From: Datura wrightii
Taxonomy: Eukaryota > Streptophyta > Magnoliopsida > Solanales > Solanaceae
Direction of reading: 5' to 3'
Assembly: GCA_035772735.1 (NCBI GenBank)
Contig: JASDFA010000006.1
Span: 12,170,001 to 12,234,000, forward strand
DNA: 64,000 bases
Position numbers and translations under genes: made by a program. The notes under the pieces are model-generated. The model had not been told where the DNA came from. It searched no databases and was given only the letters and a program-made list of their open reading frames with translations. Each line of letters starts with the position of its first letter. Positions within the stretch are counted from its first letter, which is position 1. Shown piece after piece: positions 33,249-44,599 of the stretch.

Positions 33249-36200
33249 ATGGATTTGGCAGAAAATCCGGAGGAGGTAGAAGAGAAGAGAAAGGAGATTC
33301 GTGGGTCAGCACGGTTGCGCAGATTCTTGGGGATTCTTGTCTTTTTCTGTGCCTTCTTTACTCTATCATTTTCGCTGCTTTATTTAGCTGTTTTTCTTGG
33401 GAACCTGTCGATTTCCAGTCCAATTTCTCTTCCCTCTCAATGCAAAATTGTCTCTAGCAGTAAGTTGATTCCTTTTTCTTGCTGAATTTTTCTGGTGGGT
33501 TTTGCTTTTTGAGTCTTGGCGGTTGCTAAGAAATGCAGGGTATACGGATTATGTTAAAGAGTTTGATGAGAATTAGAATCTCAAATTTTTTAGTAATCTT
33601 TGTTGTGTTTTAGCATCATATGGCTCAAAAGTTGCTTTTTTGAATTTGATTTGTGCTGGTTGGTTTTTGGGACGCTTGGTTGCTTAGAAATTTGAGGATC
33701 CCTGAAAGACTCAAACATAATTTGGAGCTCAACTGGAGGAGAAGACCTTCATTCTGGCATTACCTTCCTGTGGTTCAGAACATTGCACTTCGAGTTGCAT
33801 TGGTGGATTTTGCTCTTTTTTTTGGTTGCCAGGAAATTTTGTTGAGAAGATTGGTCAAAATTTACTTACAGGAAGAAAGACTTCTACAGGATATTCATTT
33901 GATCTAGAGAAAGCGTATCATAGAGTGTCATAAAGTCATTAGGTGGGTGGTAGAGAAGAAACAAATTCATATCAGATGAGAGAGTGCCATAAATGATATG
34001 TACAAAGGAGAGTGTAAGTGTAAGAACAGTGGAAGGAGATACGAAAGAATTTCTCAACTAAAATAATGTTGTGCTAATTGATGGAATTGGCAATAAAATC
34101 AACTAAAATCTCAATCTATAAAGAAGCATTTTTTAGAGCATGGGTTTTAGACAAGAAGATGTAACATGCATTGCAAGTTTAATCCTCATAAAAAATGAAG
34201 TTAAATTGAGATTAAACGAGATTGCAGTGTCTAAATGCTGGCAATTTAGATATCTAGGTTCATTCTTTCTGGAGATGGACATAATAGATAAAATGTACAC
34301 ATAAGACTAAGATATGATGGTCTAAATGAAGGGAAGTCACAAGAGTTCCATGTGATAAAAAATATACCTACCAAAGTGAAAGGCAAGGACCATAAAATGT
34401 TTGTGAGACTGGAAAATTATGAAAGTGAACTGTTGGGCATCTAAGACCTAATATATCTACAAGACGAGCATTGTGACAATACAGATGTTAAGATGGATGC
34501 TTATACAAGAATAAATAAGATTAGAAATGATCACATCTAGTAGATGGTACAAGTAACACACAGAGGATAAGATGAGATAAGGTTGTCTGACATAGTTGCG
34601 TCATGTCTAAATCTACTAATGTTTTGGCATAGGTGCAACACTATGAAGATTGGACATGTTAAACATGGACGAGGTATATTGACACTCGAATGAAGGGAAG
34701 TTGTTTCAAAATAGATCCAATCTGTCAGTTATGTGAATTTAGCAAATAATAGAGCACAAAGAAAAATCCATATAAATAGCGCCAACAAGTCAAGGTTACG
34801 CTGTTAAGGTTTAGTCGTTGTTGGCAGATATTTTATTTGGTTGGTGTTTGCCAGTGTTTTCTGTAGGTCTTTTTTGCCTGGTTAGGAATTGGTATGAAGT
34901 GTAGGCATAAGTGTGAGATATCAAGAATCTGTAGCTCTAAAGAAGTACTCCCTCCGTCCCACTTTATGTGAGGGTGTTTGACTAGGCATGGAGTTTAAGA
35001 GAAAAGAAACTTTTGAAATTTATAGTCTAAAATAAGTCAGAGATATTTTTATATCTATAAATCATCTCATTAAGGGTAAAATGGGAAGTTTAAAATTAAC
35101 TTGTTGCTAAATATAGAAAAATGTCATTCCTTTTTACACTGACAAAAAAAGTAAGAGTGTCACATAAATTGAGACGGAGGGAGTACTAATTAGTCTTAAA
35201 AGGCGAATTATTGAGTATTCAAATGAACGGTGCCCGAATAGATGGATGTAGAGTATTAAAATAGTTGATCTTAACTAGTTTGGAGTTAAGGCGTACTTAT
35301 TGTTGTTGTTTGGTTGCTAAGAACTTGTGGGTATCTGAAAAATTTGATCAAAATGCAGTTTAATGCTTGGCTGACTTGTAAATATGACAACAACTTGGTG
35401 TAACATTGCTAATATTTTTTATTTGAGTTTTCTTTTTCGGGCTCAGACTTGCTGTGGTTAGCATCATATGGCTCAGAAACTTCCCTGGAACCAAATGAGA
35501 CAAACTATTAGTTTGAGCTCATTTACTCTTGGTTTTGGGTAAACTTCTCTGTCTTGGGCTGCTATGGCAACTTTCTGTGCCTGAGTGCTAGTAAATTATA
35601 CTGCTTTTTTATGGTTTCTGAATAAGTGCAAAATTTGATATCATGATTGCGAATTGATCATGAGTTAAAGAGAGTGAAAGCTTTTAGATACAAGTTACTT
35701 CGTGTATCTTAGTCCAAAAATTAGCTGATACTTACTGGTTGGAGTGTTGGGGTGGTGTTTTCTAGCTTTCCCGGTGGTGAAGGTGATGCAATATGTACAA
35801 TGCGGTGTCATGAAATTCTGTGAAGTGGCTGCCAAGGGTACTGTTGCATATTGCGGTGGCTCTGTTGCTTTTTAGGGAAAGAAAACACACACCATTTATT
35901 AAAACTATAAGGATATCATATGGGTCAGAATGTTCAGTATTGGTCATTACTCATTAGCTTCAACTTTAGTTAATGGAAATAGAAGAAGACTTTAAGTTTT
36001 GTTTACTGATGGTGTAAATTTTTTTTTACACAATCGGGTCAGTTAAAAGGTAATTACCGGGAAATCTACAACAAACAATAATTGGTAAATTGATAAAATT
36101 AATAATAACCTGTCATAGTAGGTTAAACTACATTGATGGTATGAAAAATCTTTACACTAGTGTATATAACTTATAATCCATAGAAGAATAATGAAACCTG

Positions 36201-39200
36201 CTTCAAATACAATCATATACAAGTTCGTTACAGAGGCCAGCACTTCTTTGGGCACCTGTCTCTATACTTGTCCCCTGGAGGGCTAGCACTCCCATGCATA
36301 ATCGCATCTAAGTAGGGATTGTATCCCTTCTTATTTTGTCTAAAGTACCAAATGGCCCCTTATTACATGTTGCAGCTACAGTAGTTTAGAAGCTTTTCCG
36401 TAGTTTTTCCATGTAAGAGATGAATTCCCTCCAAGTCTAATGACTTACTTAGTTACATAGACAGAACTAAGGTTTACTTTTCTCCATAAATGCCTAATTT
36501 GATTAAAACATTGTTTACCGTAATACACTAATACATCCTTTTTTTTTTCTTTTGATGTAATACACTACTGCATTTTTGTTTATAGTTCTTGAAACTGTTT
36601 CTCAAAATTGCTACAACCTTGTCATGAGGAGCAATGGCAATATGCCATATCCTTGTTGACACATGGTACAGATTGGTTTAAATCTCAGTTCTTTATTGGT
36701 TTAAGTTTCAATTTAAAGGAATTATTTTATCTTCTTCGCAGGTGTGGATCTTAGGTCATCTAAAGTCTGTGATCTGGGCTTGCTGAATTACAAAGCAAAG
36801 CATGTTCTTTACCCTTCTGAAAGTAAAAAGTTTCGATGTCATTATGATTACTATTGGGCTTCTGTATTTAAGGTGGCTACCATTATTTATTGTTCCTTTA
36901 GATCTTTTTTTGAAAAGTATATCGTTCGTTTAGATATTATTTTCCATTTATAGTTCTTTTGGTGCACATGTTGATAAGTTGATTGTATCTGGTCATCCAT
37001 TGATGCGGTAAAGTTCTTGAAAAGGAACATTGTATACTTTGTAATGAGTTCTGTCTATGGGATATATTTATAATAAAGTTCTTACTTGTTAATAAAAGAG
37101 AAATTTCTTATACAATTGACCTGAAATTCTACTTTGAGTTCCATGGTTAGACCAAGATTCTATTTCACAAGGATTTTACTAGAAAATGATTTTGGAAGTC
37201 AGGTATGCTGTATGCCGGAGAACTAGTTCAATTGGAGATTGATTATAGCCCCTAAATGATAGGGTGCTAATAATCATGTACAGAGAACAGAGTTTCTTGG
37301 TATCAGAGGAGAGAAATGTTTATTTAAGCTCTCTGGTATATGTCTATTTCTTTTGGCTTGGAAAGATATTAGTAATTAAAACTTTCAGTTTTCCCCATAA
37401 GACGACAATTTTCATTAATGTATTAAATAATACATGGCTCTGTAACTTTTAGTTTTTAGTAGAATTGGATTGTGTATCTAGTCACTTGTAATATTCTAAA
37501 TTTCACCTACCGTGCACATTTTTCACTTTTTCCAATATAAAAAAGGGCAGCCCGGTGCACTAAAGCTCCCGCTATGCGCGGGGTCCGGGGAAGGGTCGGA
37601 CCACATTGGATTTCAACGACAATTATTCTTATCTTTGGATCTTCCCTTCTCTGTTCCATTCTATTCTGTCATTGGCATTCCATAAGCCAACAGAACTCGA
37701 CACATTTGAAGCTAAAATTACCTAAGAAAAAAGAGGTGGAACATTTTCAGCTTGGTGCTATCCATGGATCACTTGGTTCTGACCTTTATATGTGTTCCTT
37801 CCTTGGATGAAGGCATTTGTTACAAAGTATTTCTAATACATTTTTACATGTTTATTTTGGAGAATGAACCGGATATGGATTACTTCTAAAAGTTGCTGCA
37901 TTTATTTATTTATTTTTATTTCATTTTTGTGGATCATTTTGGTATTCATCTTTCTTTTTTTTTTTGGGGGTGGGGTGGGGTGGGGGGTGGGGGGGTAGCG
38001 ACGGTGGCGAAGAGATATTGATTGGTCACCAAAGCACTCAATTGCTTGCTTTATGCATTTCTGAAGAACAAAATACACGCTTATCCTGGAGAATGAGTTA
38101 TCTGAAAAAAGAATGTGTATCCTGGAGAATGAGTCGAATAAGGAATACTGTTGAAGTTGTGGCATCTTGTTATTTTTATTCCCTTTTCTTGACTATTTTG
38201 TTTAGTTTAGTTTTGGTTTTCCTTTTTTCTTTTTTGAGGGGGGATGGATACTTTCTTACTGATTGTGCAGAAACCACTCAATTGCTTGCTTATGCATTTC
38301 TGAATAACAGGTCGAATACATGGATCATTCAGGTCAGGCACGACTTGCACTGGCAGAGGCACCTAATGAGGCCCTTCCATCTGATTGTAGACCAAACTTC
38401 TCTGGTGCATGGTTGACAAAGGATAAATTCGAGGTAGTTACTGGACATTGTATGCTCACTATTGAGTAAGAGTCTAAGAGAAACATTGATTTACTTTACA
38501 CAAACTTCTTAGCATGAAATATATCCCAGTTAATTGGTATAACTTCTGTTTATGCCTTCTTTTACTCTGGGATGGTCCTTACTCCTAGATTGATGGCTTG
38601 AGTTTTTTGTCACATTTATATCTGGGGTGTTCCCTTCTGCATGAGTATTCAACTCTAAGAGAACGATAACCTTAATTGTCTCTTTTCACTTTCCAAATGA
38701 ACTAAATGTTGCATGTCCTATTTTCAAGATAAAGCTGTCAAACAACTGATTTTATAATATGTAAAAGCAATGAATTCTAAAATTAGTAGCAGGGGTATTT
38801 ATCTGAAAAGGTGTCATTGATCAGCATGAGTAATTTTTGTCTGTATTTTGGTGTATATGTTTGTGTCTAATTGCTACATCAAAAAGTTTCTAAGTTTCTA
38901 CTGAGTGATCCTAGATTGTAAGGAGGTAATAAGTGTTCCGTTTGCTTATATGTTCTTCCTTCTCACTGAAATGGTGAAATTCCAAGAATTTATTAAATTT
39001 TATGTTATCCTATTGTCACTAGATAGATACCTTTGCATTGTGCATACAGTCCCAATTAATGGTCATTTGAGGAAGAATCAATTCCATCCTGTTCATTTTC
39101 TTTCAAAATCAAGTATCTACACCCTGTTATCTACACATCTTTTTTCAGGTTAACAAGACTTATGAGTGTTGGTATACATTGGGAATATCTAAAGTGCACA

Positions 39201-42200
39201 TATATCAAGATGGCTTTTTTGATTGCCATGCAAAAGATCCATCAACTATTGAGATGTTCATTCGATATTTAATCTTGTGAGTATTATTACTTTATCAAAA
39301 TGTTGTTCTTGTTCCTTCATCTTTAATGTGTTCATGACGTGCTTAAAAAATACACCCAAATGCTAATATAAGCAAGGAATAGGCTCCCTGGGCTTAGTTC
39401 AAGTGGCAAAGGTTGAGGGACTTGTGACCTAGCCCTGCGCATTGGAATAAGCCTGGTATTTAAGTGGAGAAGAGTAGGCGGGTCCATTATCCCTGAGTTT
39501 TTAAGGCTGCAGTTGGTCCATATGGTATTCTCGGTCATAAAAAACTTATATACACACACACACATATAAGCAAACAATAGTTCTCAAAATTTCTTGAGTT
39601 TTATCTGTTGCCTCCTGGATATTCTTTCTCGACGTTGAGTCCTTTTATTGTTTTGGTATCACTTAACATCAATTGCTCATCTGTTTTTTTGCACCACCTC
39701 TGCTCCTCCTTTCGAGGATCAATGCTTAATATCAAGTGTTGGTTGAGTTTATTTGATCTGCCCATTTTTCTAATGCACATTGCAAGGTTTCCAACTTGGT
39801 CTGCTAATAAGTGGTGAATATAATGCATTTCCTGCTTCCTATGATCGTTAAAGTTATCTTCATAATTGCATTCACTCTTATGCTGCATGTTAGGTTCTGG
39901 ATACTCTCCCCCTACTGCACTTTAGTCTCTCTAGTCAATAAAAGAAATGTGGAAAATGTCAGCATATTTTGGTCATGCTTCCTAAGAATATTCTACCTTG
40001 TGTATGTTATACACTGATCATTTGATACATAGGATTGGATGGGATGTACTGTTATTGCCATCCAGTCCTGTTCAATGTTCGTGTTTAGCACTTACAGATT
40101 TTTGTCGAGTTATTGAACGATTTTCAATTGAAAGATAGAAATAATTAGTTTCAATCGTTGAATTAATTCTCTCTACCTCACAAAGGTAGGGTAAGGTCTG
40201 CGTACATCCTACCCTCACCAGACTTCACTTGTGGGATTACACTGGGTATGTGTTATTGTTGTTGTAATCATTAAATTAATCAGCCAAAGTTTTACCAACA
40301 GTCATCAAATTTGTCTAACAAGATTAATTAAAGAACTGGAATATTAACTTTAACAGGGTAAAAAAGGAAACAGAATGAGCAGAGGGAGAATGGGAGATCT
40401 GGACTGTAGATCAATGAGAAGGGAAATGGTCAAACAGGATGACTGAAACCAAAATAAGATAGTGATGATGTTGTTTTGCAGCTCAATGTCAAGTGGAGAA
40501 AGGGAAGAAGATGAATTGTAGCGCAACAAGAAGAAGGGGAACGTGGAATCACAATGAGAAGGGCATCATGTTTGTGTGACGAGAAGGGGTAGTGTTGTGA
40601 CCTGCCAAGAGGAATAAGACGCCTAGGAACTTCTAGGATCCTTATATTTAGGCTCAGAAAGAATGAGCCATAATCCAGGGAAATAATTCCTGCCAAACCA
40701 CAAAAGAAAAGATATGGAGCGCCGTTCAAAAGATAAGATGCTGAGGGGTTTCCAGACAAATAATCCACAGAAATGCAATCCGCGGACATACCAAAACGTT
40801 GGATTTGACTGGATAAATTTTATTGTGACTTTGATCTGTCTGCCAAACGGCCTTTTAGGGAATCTCATCCATCATCAAGCACCTCCCGAACACCAAGCCA
40901 CAAATAGTCTCTTTTGCTGCTTCAATTCCTTCATACATTGCATGCCATGTTGCCTTATTATTAATGCATTGTTCTTTTTTTTCTTAATGACTGAGAAATT
41001 CGTTTTTCCAGCGTCGAAACTCGGGGATAATGGGCCTATCACTCTACCTTCTCCACTTTTGAGGCCTATATTTTTTGAGATTGGTAGCAATTTTTATATA
41101 TCAATCCACAAAGGCTGTGCAAATCCATATATACAGAAATGAAGTGAAAAAGCTATCCTTCTCTTCTTACAGAGATTCTAAATTTCTAGGATAGATTCAG
41201 TGTCCACTAGGAATTCTTCTTTAAACCAAAAATGAAATAACAATAGGGAGTTTATCTTAATCTTCTGTATTGGACAAATGCAAGATGTTATCAACTTCCA
41301 TCCCCGCTTTTCTGCCTAGGTGAACCTCCTCCCCTATTCCAGTAGATCAGCAAATCTAAAGATCTTTTTGGCATTGCCCATCTAATACCTTTTTTGAGAA
41401 AGAAAGCAAAAACACAGGTCTTTTGCACCAGCCGGGAACATTGTGCATCTAATACCCCTCTCATGCACAAAAAGATGTTCCAGATTTGTGAAGTCACCTC
41501 ACAATGTAGGAACAGATGGCAATCAGTCTCAGCTTTCTTGCCACAAAAATGACATCTAGAACACAATACCTCTCTTGTTTAGATTTTCTTCAGTTAAACA
41601 GGCCTCTTTGACTACTAACCACATAAAACATGCCACTTTGTATGGAATTCTAACTTTCCAAGTATGTTTCCATGCCCACAGCTCTAGCTGACCGGGGGAA
41701 TTCGTTCAGGATCCCATTTTGATTGAAAGTTACCTTCGCAAGTTAATCCTTATTAAAAGTGATACCTTCATAAGTTAATCACGAAACTGGTTTAGAGGCG
41801 ATCTTCTCTACACCGGTATTTTGAACTGAACATGAATAAGCTCAAAGTATGGAGTTAGCTTAGAAACAGTGACTCTGCATCTGGCATACTTGAAACTGGA
41901 ATTTGATATGTTAGCTTAGAAATTGGTCTCTGTTAGCTTGCAAACACCAACTATGGAGCTGACGTTTCTTGAAATTGGTCAGGAATGAAATGTTAGCTCA
42001 TGTTTTCTAGTAGCCAGCCAACAAGAAGGATGATTCCTTGAGTCCTGATTGTCAATTTTACCTTTTCTGCGTCATGCTACACCCTATAGGTTTGTCAAAA
42101 ATTAAGTTGAAACGGCATGGACGTCACACTCAAATGTTAATAGTTTTACTTTTTCATTGCCATCCTTATCCATTTGTCCTAATTGGGATATTATTGTGGC

Positions 42201-42515
42201 AGGTTCATGAGGATATTAAAGTCTTGGTATGTTAGTGGGGTTTCATACTGGCACTGGAAATGGGAAGCTGTAGCCGGAGTTATAGCTGGTTTCTGTACTT
42301 CAATGATCTCAGTTCTTTTTGTTGGAATCTTACGAAAGTTGTTTTCTAGCATCTGTCAAGTTTCCTTGGCAAGAAGGCTTAGTCTGCGTCTCAATAAAGT
42401 CCATTTAAAGAGAATCTGTTTCCTGCTCGCTTATGTGTCGTTTACTAGTTGGTTGGCTGTTCAATATTTCAGACGGATTGGTCTCCCGGAAATTGCAGTT
42501 CAGTATAGCATGTAG
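33249..42515 (+). CDS. Three-span membrane protein with Cys-rich loop, function unknown (five exons, 301 aa)
   Basis: Exons 33249-33459, 36742-36872, 38311-38433, 39149-39276 and 42203-42515 join in frame with GT-AG introns to 301 residues. I do not recognise a named family. The N-terminus is charged (EEVEEKRKEIR), then a hydrophobic span at about 26-50. A loop of about 170 residues follows, with six cysteines (about 65, 80, 103, 140, 162, 181) and N-glycosylation sequons at about N143 and N157. Further spans lie at about 220-241 and 269-287, with a basic stretch between. The loop composition suggests a lumenal or extracellular domain held by disulfides. The exon 4 donor (ATCTT|GTGAGT) is chosen because it is the consensus and keeps the frame. 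Introns 1 (3.3 kb) and 4 (2.9 kb) are full of transposon remnants. Convergent with CYCLOPS. Confidence 0.85.
33885..35311 (+). pseudogene. RTE-type LINE remnant in intron 1
   Basis: Degenerate reverse-transcriptase motifs appear in order on the + strand, in all frames and with many stops: DLEKAYHRV (33893), a MYK-segment (33997), FRYLGS (34245), a RMLRWM-like block (34483) and RWFGI-like (34625). The end at about 35265-35311 reads TTGATCTTAACTAGTTTGGAG … GGCGTACTTATTGTTGTTG, the conserved 3' end and TTG-type tail of plant RTE LINEs. A Stowaway MITE is nested inside. Confidence 0.75.
34946..35185. mobile_element. Stowaway MITE nested in the RTE LINE
   Basis: The left end CTCCCTCCGTCCCACTTTATG and right end CATAAATTGAGACGGAGGGAG are near-perfect inverted repeats. 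The element is 34948-35183 (236 bp), with TA on both sides as target duplication. This is a textbook Stowaway element. Confidence 0.93.
37541..37607 (+). mobile_element. SINE fragment (GGGCAGCCCGGTGCAC type) in intron 2
   Basis: GGGCAGCCCGGTGCACTAAA, GCTCCCGCTATGCGCGGGG and TCCGGGGAAGGGTCGGACCACA form the conserved 5' block of an abundant Solanaceae tRNA-derived SINE. Only about 65 bp is left. Confidence 0.75.
37965..37997. repeat. G-rich tract in intron 2
   Basis: Five runs of four to six G (GGGGG-TGGGGTGGGGTGGGG-GGGGGGG) on the + strand, that is on the sense strand of the membrane-protein transcript. The pattern could form a G-quadruplex in DNA or pre-mRNA. Confidence 0.85.
38031..38319 (+). 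repeat. Duplicated acceptor region of intron 2 / exon 3
   Basis: A 48-bp segment at 38031-38078 (CACTCAATTGCTTGCTTTATG…) is repeated at 38271-38319, where it runs across the real 3' splice site into exon 3. The upstream copy lacks the AG-GT at the junction. Between them, TATCCTGGAGAATGAGT occurs twice (38082 and 38119), the second followed by CGAATA as in exon 3. It looks like a local duplication of the splice-acceptor region. Confidence 0.8.
39375..39548 (+). mobile_element. SINE (tRNA-related head) in intron 4
   Basis: GGGCTTAGTTCAAGTGGCAAAGG is A-box-like and is followed by GGGACTTGTGACCTAGCCC in place of a B box. A body of about 100 bp and a short A-rich 3' end (AAAAAAC) follow. The layout fits a diverged Solanaceae SINE. 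Confidence 0.55.
40169..40266 (+). mobile_element. Au-type SINE in intron 4
   Basis: CTCTACCTCACAAAGGTAGG, GTAAGGTCTGCGTACATCC and CACTTGTGGGATTACACTGG are conserved blocks of the plant Au SINE. It ends with GTGTTATTGTTGTTG, the family's T-rich (TTG) tail. The 5' tRNA-like part is missing. Confidence 0.85.
41291..41760 (-). pseudogene. L1-type LINE remnant: RT zinc-binding domain, in intron 4
   Basis: Two minus-strand segments make a zf-RVT domain: CLTEENLNKRGIVF (about 41610-41569), then after a stop MCSRCHFCGKKAETDCHLFLHC (41566-41501), with downstream WNIFL. C-x2-C and H-x4-C metal ligands are present. The reverse transcriptase itself is not found, so only the 3' coding end of the LINE survives, antisense to the host gene. 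Confidence 0.7.
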
Positions 42516-43404
42516 CACTCATTTTTGTAGAAGTGCTAGAGCCGGTTGGCTGTTTAAGTGGAAATGTGAAATTATGTAATATCTTTGTACCAGTAGACAC
42601 AGTTTTCACGTAGTGTTTCTACCATATGTTGTATTCTAGTTCCTTATGTACAGAACAAACTGCAGGAATAAATACTAGTAGTACAAATTTATCCCTCAGC
42701 ATTATTCTGTGCCCATGTTAATGAAATCTAATATTGTCCTCTTCTCTGGTGCTTTTTCTTTCTAGTTCTTTTTTTTTTTTGGTGAGAGCTTTGTATCTTT
42801 AGCTTCTGACAAATTTACTGCCCTTGAATTTTTTTTCTTGTGTCTATTCTTGGGATTGACTTGTTTAAATCCTCAAACAAGATAGAACAGTAACTATTAT
42901 TTTGTTATCTAACTGATTGCACGAGCCAAAATTGGGTTGCCGTGGTAAACATCCAAATTTTGTGGGACTTTACAAGATGAGTTTAATATCTGTTAGAATT
43001 TTTCGAGGCTACTCTATTCTAAATCGTAGGTCACTTTGTTCAACGTTCCTAACAATTAAATATGTTATAAGGAAGTTCAAATCATCCTACAATTCGAAAA
43101 ATACGTCACCAACAACTCTCGAATCACAGAGAAAATTCAGGACAGAAGAATTAAGGGATAAACAGAATTGTACTCTAAGTAATCATTAATAAGATTTTTG
43201 TTTTCATGTTTTATTTATAACTGTAATTAATTTTCATCACTTTAAAATTTGATTGCTATTTGATTTGTGCTTCCAGTTGATACATCACCACACTTTCTGA
43301 AGAAAATCGCCCGAGCCATGATGGCTTATCTTGTTAAGGATACAAGTGTTCACAAAAAAATGGAATCAAATTCACTATATAAATACATATTTAAAATTTA
43401 TAAT

Positions 43405-43407
<3 letters not shown>

Positions 43408-43440
<33 letters not shown>
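43408..43440. repeat. (TA)n microsatellite
   Basis: About 16 TA units in intergenic DNA. Confidence 0.95.
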
Positions 43441-43443
<3 letters not shown>

Positions 43444-43924
43444 GTGTATTTTATAAAAAAATTTATGGTACATATTTATTGTTTGTATTCTTGGTTTGTA
43501 ACCTAGGTGTTTGCCTTTATAATAATCGAATTTTTTGCCTTTACTTTCTAGTTTGATTTTGTAATTGTTATTTTGATAATGTCAAGAATCTATTTCATGT
43601 TAAAAATAACTTGTCTTTTGAGTCCATTAATTAATTTTTATTATTTAATTAATATTGTCAAGATATCTTAATATATCGCAACTAAACCTTTAATTTTTTG
43701 CATAAAAAGAAGTTTCATTGCAAGAAACTTTGTTATATTTATGGCTAAATTTTTGAACAACGCATACGATCTTTTGGAGGAAGCTACATGTATAACTCGA
43801 TTTAATATATATATTTTCTTCTTTTCTTAAACAATAATTTATTTGGTAGTGCTATGTTGGAAACTTGAAATATAGTCAACCTAATATGTGCTTTGAAATA
43901 TATTATCATATATTTTATTTAAAA

Positions 43925-44055
43925 CTAGAGAAAAACCAAAAACCCTCGGCTTAATTGGTTTGGTTTAATTCCAATGTTTGAAAAATCGACTTAATTGATT
44001 TGAATTCCTTTCAGAGAAACACTGAACCAAACCGAACTGCCAACATTCCTACTTG
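43925..44055. mobile_element. hAT-type MITE terminus (CCGAACCG family), partial
   Basis: GGTTTGGTTTAATTCC … CTGAACCAAACCGAACTGCCAAC is the subterminal and right-end region of a hAT MITE family whose ends read GGTGGGCA(G/A)TTCGG. The left end is absent. Confidence 0.45.
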
Positions 44056-44235
44056 TGGATGCAGTTTATGTATAGTAAGACAGCAAATAGGTAACACAAC
44101 TGATAGAGAATTTGATTGGCACAGAAAGAAAGAGCACAAAGCATACTGATCGAGAATTTGAATTTTACAAAATATTAGCAAATAAGAAGCATCCTTATTT
44201 AAAACTCCACAGTACATACAGAAGCATCCTACGAT

Positions 44236-44355
44236 AAACAACAACATACCCGGTGCAATCCCACAGGTGGGGTCTGGGGAGGGTAAAATGTACGGCAGAC
44301 CTTACCCCTACCTTTATGGGGCAGAGAACTTGTTCCTGATAGACCCCCGGCACAA
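44236..44355 (-). mobile_element. Au-type SINE
   Basis: On the minus strand: CCGGGGGTCTATCAGGAACA, then the GTAGGGGTAAGGTCTGCCG block, CCCCAGACCCCACCTGTGGG and ATTGCACCGGGTATGTTGTTG. It is nearly full length for the Au family, including part of the 5' region. Confidence 0.85.
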
Positions 44356-44599
44356 GCATCCTACAATGTACTCACAAAATGTTCAAGTTCATCACAATTT
44401 TGTTGATTCTGCTCTACATGGGACAGGGGACTGTATATTTCTGCCACTTTAAATGTTCTTATCACTTGAGGTTTGGATTACAAACTTAAAACATGAAACA
44501 TTAATGAGTTGAATTCAGCCTAATTTCCTATGCTTGTAGCAACCCCATAGAACCTCTTAAGGAAGCACATTTGAAGACGCTAAAAAAAAGCAACAGTAT

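Larger units (their letters stand above)
42516..44599. other. Intergenic region between convergent genes (3' UTRs, hAT and SINE remnants, TA repeat)
   Basis: The first 200 bp (to about 42720) is probably the 3' UTR of the membrane-protein gene, and 44480-44599 that of CYCLOPS. Between them I see no gene: a short open frame at 42917-43189 has no similarity I recognise. The rest is AT-rich. Confidence 0.55.

Noticed and set aside
37964..38416. 150-residue plus-strand frame over intron 2 and exon 3
   Set aside because: Only the last part overlaps exon 3, in a different frame from the one that joins exons 2 and 4; the rest is G-rich repeat and intron.
40714..41142. 142-residue open frame on the plus strand in intron 4
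   Set aside because: No recognisable motif, lies next to a LINE remnant and inside an intron; I could not connect it to any gene.
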